Assembly: GCF_014205275.1 (NCBI RefSeq) | Contig: NZ_JACHND010000001.1 | Location: 4,650,001-4,714,000 of the forward strand | Reading direction: 5' to 3' | Origin: Sphaerisporangium siamense | GTDB lineage: Bacteria; Actinomycetota; Actinomycetes; Streptosporangiales; Streptosporangiaceae | DNA: 64,000 bases | In this document: positions 58,113 to 64,000 of the stretch, piece by piece | Numbering within the stretch: position 1 is the stretch's first letter | Layout of the letters: each line of letters opens with the position of its first letter | Position numbers and translations under genes: made by a program | Notes under the pieces: generated by a model | Seen by the model: the letters and a program-made list of their open reading frames with translations, nothing else | Database searches by the model: none | Told to the model about the DNA's origin: nothing

Positions 58113-59977
58113 CGGCCGTCGACCCCGTCCTCGTCGAGATCGTCGAGGGGACCCTGGCCTCGGTCGAGCGGGAGGTCGAGACCGCCATCGCGCGCACGGC
58201 CCGCTCGCCGATGATCCGCGACGCGCACGACTTCCGCGCCGGCATCCACGACGCGCGCATGCGCAAGCTCACCGGCCGCTCCTACTCCGCGCTCGTCCAG
58301 CCCGTCGTCCGCGACTTCCCCATCGCCGAGATGAACCCCGGCGACGTGTTCTTCCACAACGACGTCTACCTGTCCGAGGGCGGCATCGGCCACCTGCCCG
58401 ACCTCTGCGTCACCGTCCCGGTCTTCCACGACGGCGACGTGGTCGCGTTCGTCCAGGCGTTCGGCCACCACGACGACATCGGCGGCGCCGTCCCCGGCTC
58501 GATGCCCTCGCACGCGCGCAGCGCCTTCGAGGAGGGCCTGATGGTCCCGCCGATCAAGCTGTGGGACCGCGGCGTGCCCAACCGGGCCGCGCTCACCATC
58601 ATGACCCGCAACTCCCGCATGCCCGACTCCCTCGCCGGGGACCTGGACGCCGAGTGCTCCGCCTGCCTGATGGGCGCCCGCCGCCTCGCCGACCTGTTCG
58701 CCCGCTACGGCAGGCCGGCCGTCGAGGCGTGCTTCGACACGATCATCTCGAACACCACCGAGACGTTCCGCCGCGAACTGCTGGCCAAGATCCCCGAGGG
58801 CGTCTACGTCTGGGAGGACTACGCCGAGCACGACGGCGTCGACCCGCCCCGCCTGCACGCCCAGCGCATCACGCTCACCGTCCACCACGCCGCCGACCGG
58901 CCGCTCGTCATCGACTTCACCGGCACGTCCCCGCAGGCCAAAGGCCCCATCAACCACGCCGGCGACTACGCGGACGGGGTGTTCCTCAAGAAGTGGCTCG
59001 CCCCGATCCTGCGCAACCTGGCCGACACGCCCGAGCGGATGGCCGAGCTGGACGTCAACGAGGGCGTCGTCCCGCTCATCGAGATGCGCTTCCCCCCGAA
59101 GGGCACGCTCCTGACGCCGGTGTTCCCCGCGCCGACCAACGCCCGCACGTTCGTCATCCTGCGCCTGCTCGGCGTGCTCGCCGGCGTCCTCGCCAAGGCC
59201 ACCGGCGGGCGCATGCCCGCCGACCAGGAGACCATCCGCTACACCGGCGTCTACGGCGAGGACCACGACGGGCGGCCGTACCTCATGCGCGAGGTCCTCG
59301 GCGGCGGCTCGGGAGGCCGCTGGTACGCCGACGGCGAGGACACCATCCACGTCGTCCCCGACTCCCGCAACATCCCCGTCGAGTTCGCCGAGGCCCGCTG
59401 GCCCTTCCGCGTCGAACGCCTCGGCCTCGCCCGCGACTCCGGCGGCCCCGGCCTCCACCGGGGCGGCCTCGGCTACGACAAACACATCCGCATGCTCCGC
59501 GACGCCTCCTTCATGTCCATCGCCGACCGCTCCATCCTCGCGTGCTGGGGCGTCAACGGCGGCCGCGCCGGGCAACCCTTCCTCGTCACCGTGGACGGCC
59601 ACGAGATGGACGGCCTGGTCGACGACCACCCCGTAGCCGCCGGCCAGACCATCCGCATCCGCACCACCGGAGGCGGCGGCTGGGGCTCCCCCTACGACCG
59701 CGACCCGGCCGCGGTAGCCGCCGACGTCCGCGACGGCAAGGTCTCCCTAGAGTCGGCCCGCACCGACTACGGCGTCATCCTGACCGCCCCCGCCGACGCC
59801 CCCACGGCCGACGAGCCCGCCACCGAGGCCCTCCGCGCCACCCTGCGCGGATCCGACCCCCGCCCGTTCTTCGACCGCGGCCCCGGCTACCCCACCCTCT
59901 CCAACGGCCACCTTCACGCTGAACCGGACATCCTCAGCGGCCCCACTCATGACTCCGACAGCGCCACATCACGGTGA
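58109..59977 (+). CDS. Hydantoinase B family protein (HyuB-like)
   Basis: 622 residues; ATG overlaps the HyuA stop by four bases. Family blocks: DPVLVEIVEGTLASVEREVE, SPMIRDAHDFRAGIHDA, NPGDVFFHNDVY, GHHDDIGGAVPGSMP, ETIRYTGVYGEDHDGRPYLM, GGSGGRWYADGED and GPGLHRGGLGYDKHIRM. It is the partner of HyuA in ATP-dependent ring opening. Its last 9 bases overlap the convergent membrane-protein gene. Confidence 0.92.
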   Translation: MTAVDPVLVEIVEGTLASVEREVETAIARTARSPMIRDAHDFRAGIHDARMRKLTGRSYSALVQPVVRDFPIAEMNPGDVFFHNDVYLSEGGIGHLPDLCVTVPVFHDGDVVAFVQAFGHHDDIGGAVPGSMPSHARSAFEEGLMVPPIKLWDRGVPNRAALTIMTRNSRMPDSLAGDLDAECSACLMGARRLADLFARYGRPAVEACFDTIISNTTETFRRELLAKIPEGVYVWEDYAEHDGVDPPRLHAQRITLTVHHAADRPLVIDFTGTSPQAKGPINHAGDYADGVFLKKWLAPILRNLADTPERMAELDVNEGVVPLIEMRFPPKGTLLTPVFPAPTNARTFVILRLLGVLAGVLAKATGGRMPADQETIRYTGVYGEDHDGRPYLMREVLGGGSGGRWYADGEDTIHVVPDSRNIPVEFAEARWPFRVERLGLARDSGGPGLHRGGLGYDKHIRMLRDASFMSIADRSILACWGVNGGRAGQPFLVTVDGHEMDGLVDDHPVAAGQTIRIRTTGGGGWGSPYDRDPAAVAADVRDGKVSLESARTDYGVILTAPADAPTADEPATEALRATLRGSDPRPFFDRGPGYPTLSNGHLHAEPDILSGPTHDSDSATSR

Positions 59978-60472
59978 CCGCCGCCGGGATGCCCTGTTCG
60001 CGCTCCCGGCGAGCGCCAGCAGAGCGAGTCCCACGACGAGCGCGAACGTTTCGGCGCAGGCGGTCAGAACGGCGGGCGCCGAGGTGAACCGATCCGGCAG
60101 CCCGCCGGGTCGGCCGGGCATGTCGGCGAGCGCTTGGTGCAGCCCCATGGTGTCGAGAAAGCTCAGCACCGCCGAGAGGATCGTGCCCAGCACCAGCGGA
60201 CGGACGGGCCGCAGCGCTGTGAGAAAGGCCAGCGCGAGGCTCAGCAGCAGCATGCCGAGGACGCTGAGGCCGGAATCGCTCATGACCGCGCTCTCGGCAC
60301 CGGGAAGGTCCCACAGCGTCAACGTGGCCGTGCCGGACCGCGTGCGCCCGTCGCGCACCCACGGACGCACGGTGGTGAGCAGCAGGAGCAGGGACAGGCC
60401 GCCACACCACACCGCGTACCGAATCCGCTGGACGGTCTCGAAGGAATCGCGGAGCACCGGGACGTTGGACAT
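59969..60472 (-). CDS. Small membrane protein of unknown function
   Basis: 167 residues, four predicted helices: IRYAVWCGGLSLLLLLTTVR, GLSVLGMLLLSLALAFLTAL, LVLGTILSAVLSFLDTMGL and LTACAETFALVVGLALLALA. No family recognised. It lies 42 bases downstream of the ATPase gene and may share its transcript. Its end overlaps hyuB convergently. Confidence 0.7.
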   Translation of the reverse strand: MSNVPVLRDSFETVQRIRYAVWCGGLSLLLLLTTVRPWVRDGRTRSGTATLTLWDLPGAESAVMSDSGLSVLGMLLLSLALAFLTALRPVRPLVLGTILSAVLSFLDTMGLHQALADMPGRPGGLPDRFTSAPAVLTACAETFALVVGLALLALAGSANRASRRRSP

Positions 60473-60514
60473 GCATTTCTCTCTCTGATCTCGGGGAACT
60501 CGAAAGCGTGCGGC

Positions 60515-60943
60515 CTACTCCACGGGCGGCGGCGGTGGGCCGAGGGTGAACCAGACGACGCAGCGCGGATGCTCCTCGATGAACCCCCACTGATCGGAAA
60601 GCGCCCGCAGGAGCCGGATCCCCCTGCCGGACTCCGCCAGATCGCCGCCGCCGGAGTGGCCGCAGACGCACGGCGAGGTCTCCGCGCCCTCGTCGACGAC
60701 CTCGACCTGAAGGCGGTCGTTCTCCTCGACGAGCAGCACGACGCCGATCGCGGCGGACCGGGTGTGCACGACGGAGTTGGTGAACGTCTCCGACAGCAGC
60801 AGTACGGCGTCATCGCAGCGGGGATGGCCGGCGAGCAGCTCGCGCAGCCACCGCCGGGCCTGGGCCACGGAGGTCTCGGCCGAGGGAAAGACGGTCCTAT
60901 CGACCGACCACGGCCTGGGAATGGTGTTGGCGTCTTCGCGCAT
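60515..60943 (-). CDS. Anti-sigma-factor-type ATP-binding protein (HATPase_c)
   Basis: 142 residues from the ATG at 60943 with GAAGGA upstream. The N-terminal FPSAETSVAQARRWLRELLA, the N-box VLLLSETFTNSVVHTRSAA, the G1-like VEVVDEGA and the ESGRGIRLLRALSDQWGF loop define a single-domain GHKL kinase of the RsbW type. Cysteines SPCVCGHSGG are unusual. It is divergent from a TPR regulator, repeating the arrangement at 39.9-40.2 kb. Confidence 0.87.
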   Translation of the reverse strand: MREDANTIPRPWSVDRTVFPSAETSVAQARRWLRELLAGHPRCDDAVLLLSETFTNSVVHTRSAAIGVVLLVEENDRLQVEVVDEGAETSPCVCGHSGGGDLAESGRGIRLLRALSDQWGFIEEHPRCVVWFTLGPPPPPVE

Positions 60944-61344
60944 GGATGTCCTTCGCGAGGGGGCGTCGCAAGATGCCCGTGACAGACGGACGGCACCGCG
61001 GCGACCTTCGCGGCGCGGTCGCCGGTCCACCGCACGGTGAGGCGACGCTAGAAGGCCCGGCAGCCCGGTGAGCAGCACGCGAATGCGCCGCCACCGGCCG
61101 TCGAACCGTCGGCCGAGAGGCTTCTCCATGTCCTACGCGACCAGCCCTCGTGACGGCAGGCGCGCGAAACCGCTCGGCCGCCGACGCCGGAGCGGTCTGC
61201 GACGCGTCGTCACAGGTCTCCAAGCGAGCGACGAGGTGTCTTCTCCGAGTCGTCCGGAGGAAGCGGGGGCGAAAATGTCGGTCGGCTGGGCTTTACTGTG
61301 AGCGATCGATTACTTTGCGTACTCGCATGATCGCGGAGGGTGTG

Positions 61345-62703
61345 ATGTCGATGTCCATGTCCAGCCGGCAGACCTTGCTGAAGGTGTTGCTGATGAAGCG
61401 TCACCAGGAGACCCATCGTGCGTTCTGCCTGGAGTACGACAAGGTGGCCCGAAGCATCGACCGCCACCTGATCGGCTCCTCGCCCAGCCGCGAGGCGTAC
61501 GGACGCTGGCTGAAGGGCCACCTGAAGACCAAGCCCCACGCCGACCACTGCCGGGTCCTGGAACGCATGTTTCCCGGCCACACCGTTGCGGAACTCCTCG
61601 CCCCGTACGACCCTGGACTCAAGAACCCCGGCGTTCAGGAAGCGCGCCCCGACCCCCGGGAGGCGGCCACGAACAGGCGAGAGATCTTCCAACTCGGCGC
61701 CACCACCATGGCCCTGGGCCTCACAGAAAGCATCTACCGCGGCCCCGACCTCTTCGAACAGGCCCTTGACGCAGGCAATGTCGGCGAGGCCCGTCTCCTC
61801 TTCCTGGAGTCTGAAGTCGACCGGCTCGCTCAGGCAATGGAGAAGGCCCCACCCACCAGTTTGCTGTCCGAGACACTGCTGCGCTTGACCAGCGTGCGGG
61901 AGCTGCTCGCCCATCGGCAGCCCACCGAATCGCAGCGCCGCCTGGTGCGTATCGGAGCGAAGCTGTCCATTGTGATGGGCGTGACCATGTTCTGTGCCAA
62001 CCAGTTTCCGCTGGCACGCCGTTGGTACACGGCAGCCACGAGGGCGGCGGACGAGGCCGGGGACCGCTACGTCGCTGATCTCGCACTGGCGAACGCGTTG
62101 CTCATCCCGACCTATTCGGGTGATGCGCGCGGCGCGCTGGCCCTGGTCACACCGCGTCTGGACCAGGCGGTTGGCGCCACTCCGGCGATCGCCTGGATGT
62201 GGGGCTTCGCCGCGCTAGCGCATGCTGCTCTGGGAGATCGTGTGGCCTTCGAGCGGGCGATCAACAGGTCGCGTACCACGTTGGATCGATGCCAGCAGAC
62301 TGTGCAACAGTCCGGTGCCCTGTCCTTCCAACAGGAACGGCAGACGTTCTACGAGACGCGGGGCCGGGCCGATCTCGGTGATCTCGAAGGCACCGCGGAA
62401 GCCGCGACACGCGCCCTTGCCGCCTACGACCCGACGGACAACGCCGATCCTGCGCTGGTGCGGTTCGCCTACGCCTCCGCTCTCGCCAAGGCAGGGGAGA
62501 ACGAAGAGGCATGCAGAGTCGCGACGACCGCCATCCGTGACCCGTATGTATGCCACAGCCACGTGGTCGTGGTGCGTGCTCACGAGTTCGACAGCCTCCT
62601 CGCCCCTTCAGGTTCAGTGACCGCCGACTGGCGACAGGCACTGTCGGAGATCCATGCGCCTGGTCCGACAATGCTGCAGCCCCCATCGTCATCGCGCACC
62701 TAA
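61345..62703 (+). CDS. DNA-binding regulator with TPR-like repeats
   Basis: 452 residues; ATG at 61345 four bases after GGAGG, with several nearby in-frame ATGs. Residues 1-80 contain a helix-rich segment (LKVLLMKRHQETHRAFCLEY DKVA; SREAYGRWLKGHLKTKPHAD), apparently a divergent XRE-like HTH as in Streptomyces regulators. From about 180 come TPR-like helical pairs (ARLLFLESEVDRLAQAM; AKLSIVMGVTMFCANQFPLA RRWY). The C-terminus tapers into Pro/Ser. Function unknown; it is divergent from the ATPase gene. Confidence 0.75.
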   Translation: MSMSMSSRQTLLKVLLMKRHQETHRAFCLEYDKVARSIDRHLIGSSPSREAYGRWLKGHLKTKPHADHCRVLERMFPGHTVAELLAPYDPGLKNPGVQEARPDPREAATNRREIFQLGATTMALGLTESIYRGPDLFEQALDAGNVGEARLLFLESEVDRLAQAMEKAPPTSLLSETLLRLTSVRELLAHRQPTESQRRLVRIGAKLSIVMGVTMFCANQFPLARRWYTAATRAADEAGDRYVADLALANALLIPTYSGDARGALALVTPRLDQAVGATPAIAWMWGFAALAHAALGDRVAFERAINRSRTTLDRCQQTVQQSGALSFQQERQTFYETRGRADLGDLEGTAEAATRALAAYDPTDNADPALVRFAYASALAKAGENEEACRVATTAIRDPYVCHSHVVVVRAHEFDSLLAPSGSVTADWRQALSEIHAPGPTMLQPPSSSRT

Positions 62704-62728
62704 GGGCTACTTCAGACTGCGGCGCGTA

Positions 62729-63031
62729 CTATGACCAGCCGCTCATGGCGGCAGCCGCTGCCCGTGAAACCTTGCTCGGAGTAGACCGCAGCTCCGCCTC
62801 AAGCTCGGCGAGGATGTGCTGAACAGCCGTCTTCATCCGCGCCCTCCGGCCGTTCAACTCCTCACCAAAGGCGCGAGCAGTCGGGCCCACCCACACGGCG
62901 TGCCCGCCGAACTGCGCACATGCCGGATCAAGCGCGGTTTCCAGCACACGGACGTGCGCTCGTACGGCGGCAAGAGCTGCATCCAGGTCCTGATGCCGTG
63001 GATTCGGCACCAGATCATCATCGATGGGCAA
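62729..63031 (-). CDS. WXG100-like small protein
   Basis: 100 residues from a TTG with GGAG seven bases before it. Two amphipathic helices (QDLDAALAAVRAHVRVLETA; AFGEELNGRRARMKTAVQHI LAEL) flank AVWVGPTARAF, where a WVG replaces the WXG turn. Such proteins are exported by type VII (ESX) systems. No ESX ATPase is seen in the window. A partial large gene follows on the same strand outside. Confidence 0.5.
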   Translation of the reverse strand: MPIDDDLVPNPRHQDLDAALAAVRAHVRVLETALDPACAQFGGHAVWVGPTARAFGEELNGRRARMKTAVQHILAELEAELRSTPSKVSRAAAAAMSGWS

Positions 63032-63155
63032 CGCCGGACTCCAGTTGCGGTGAAAGCGTCGGTCAAGATGGAGATACTAGGTGGTGCAGCGGTTGGTTCT
63101 CCCTGAGATTATGTGGGGCGCTACCGGGTTCCGGCCAGACGTGGAGGCGAAGACG

Positions 63156-63623
63156 ATGCTCATCCTGTCCAGTCCCGTAAAGCTCCGCCGAAAGGGAGCC
63201 GTCATTGCGCTGCTCGTACCATTGGCCCTAACCGCCTGTACATCCGACGAAGGCCCCACCGCTGCCCAGGCCGGTCAAACCTTAAAAAATCACATCCTTC
63301 AACTGTTGAAGGAGAGGAACGCTCAGAACGTGACTATAACGGAGCCAGGGGGTAGGAATATCCCCTGCGCCGATGGGAGAGCGAAGCAGATTTTTGCAGC
63401 TACAGGCACCGATGTAGCAAAAACAACCACTCCTGATAACGTACGTTCGGCTCTGCTGGGGGCACTCAATCGAGTGGCTCCGTACAACGTTGTCGATGCT
63501 GGTCCGTTGTCCGCACCGATTCATGTACAGAATGACGCCACCAAGACTAAATTGCTTCTTGATTCTCCTGCTGTGGGAGTTTATGCCGTGAGCGGTGAGA
63601 CCGACTGTCTCGCCTCGCAGTGA
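63156..63623 (+). CDS. Lipoprotein of unknown function
   Basis: 155 residues; ATG with GGAGG eight bases before. A lipobox LTAC ends the signal peptide. The mature part (about 130 residues) includes NIPCADGRAKQIFAATGTDV and ends with GETDCLASQ, giving one possible disulfide. AT-rich codon use marks it as part of the accessory edge. No family recognised. Confidence 0.7.
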   Translation: MLILSSPVKLRRKGAVIALLVPLALTACTSDEGPTAAQAGQTLKNHILQLLKERNAQNVTITEPGGRNIPCADGRAKQIFAATGTDVAKTTTPDNVRSALLGALNRVAPYNVVDAGPLSAPIHVQNDATKTKLLLDSPAVGVYAVSGETDCLASQ

Positions 63624-63630
63624 CATAAAA

Positions 63631-64000
63631 TCAGCTCTCTGTGCGCGCCTTCGAGTTAACCTTCCGACCGTCGAAGATATCCGCCAGCTTCCTGGAGACC
63701 GCACCCAGAGCCGAATCATCGCTGGATCCCATGCCATTCGCGATGAACCATCCGTCCAGAGTGTTCAAGCCCTCTCGCTGCTTCAGGATTTCGCTGAAAG
63801 GAAGCAGATCTCCGTTTGAGTCGGTGATGGTGGCGTCAGAGGGGTGTGTAGCCTGATAGTCGCGAGGCGAGATCTTCGGGCTCAATCCAGTATTCATCAG
63901 AGACTGGGCGATAGAGTGCTGGCGACCGAGAGTTTCCAGCTTGTCGGCTCTTTTAGCCTTTTCGAGCTCTGAATCCGTTTCGGGCTTGTAGGTGTCGTAT
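63631..64000 (-). CDS. C-terminal part of a gene that runs off the right edge
   Basis: About 122 residues in an open frame with no start inside the window other than internal methionines. The end reads DGWFIANGMGSSDDSALGAV with IFDGRKVNSKARTES at the tail. The composition is AT-rich for this genome. It may be part of a larger protein produced with the WXG100-like gene; this is only suggested by position. Confidence 0.5.
   Translation of the reverse strand, partial: YDTYKPETDSELEKAKRADKLETLGRQHSIAQSLMNTGLSPKISPRDYQATHPSDATITDSNGDLLPFSEILKQREGLNTLDGWFIANGMGSSDDSALGAVSRKLADIFDGRKVNSKARTES

Overview
The window is about 70% GC with a strong codon bias, many GTG starts and stop/start overlaps (GTGA, ATGA, TGATG). 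It carries a WhiB protein, a maleylpyruvate-isomerase-like (mycothiol-type) protein, a cysteine-type 'RRHVD' leader peptide and an IdeR/DmdR iron box. Together these point to an actinomycete chromosome. A Streptosporangiales genus such as Nonomuraea, Microbispora or Sphaerisporangium is my best guess, made from gene content and style and not from a database match.

Left part (1-13.3 kb). A nickel/peptide-type ABC operon (minus strand) runs off the left edge. It is followed by a 3.2-kb lower-GC island holding a membrane-anchored HNH-nuclease/TPR protein and a lipoprotein. The island is bounded by a 23-bp direct repeat whose right copy is the 3' end of an AidB-like acyl-CoA dehydrogenase gene, so it reads as an integrated element with attL and attR. 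Next come an ECF sigma factor with a mycothiol-enzyme-like partner, a DUF1707/LiaF-like protein, and an SPFH / ribbon-helix-helix / GPP34 operon whose promoter is covered by a perfect 20-bp palindrome.

Sulfur, one-carbon and central region (13.3-31.3 kb). A sulfite-reductase / Zn-ribbon / APS-reductase / chelatase operon is preceded by a Cys-containing leader peptide and a terminator-like hairpin. A YihY protein follows, then glyA behind a ZTP riboswitch, rsgA, a phosphoribosyltransferase, whiB, and an iron-box-controlled sucrase/ferredoxin-like gene. Divergent glpD and AGPS-like oxidase genes, a metallophosphoesterase and a large Ser/Thr kinase complete this part.

Nitrogen/purine region (31.4-46.4 kb). 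An oxamate-carbamoyltransferase-like trio (DUF1116, FdrA, DUF2877) lies divergent from a PucR regulator. A nucleobase permease plus a three-subunit molybdenum hydroxylase (xanthine-dehydrogenase type) follow. Between these sits an accessory patch: a PCMT-like methyltransferase flanked by 74-bp imperfect repeats, and a TPR regulator divergent from an anti-sigma-type ATPase.

Right part (46.4-64 kb). This holds an I36-type secreted inhibitor, cydAB behind a symmetric operator array, a CRP-family operon with a cyclase-like protein, CoxG, thymidine kinase, a beta-propeller lipoprotein and hydantoinase A/B. A second ATPase/TPR-regulator divergent pair follows, and finally a lower-GC edge with a WXG100-like protein, a lipoprotein and a gene cut by the window end. 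No rRNA, tRNA, CRISPR array or intact transposase was seen.
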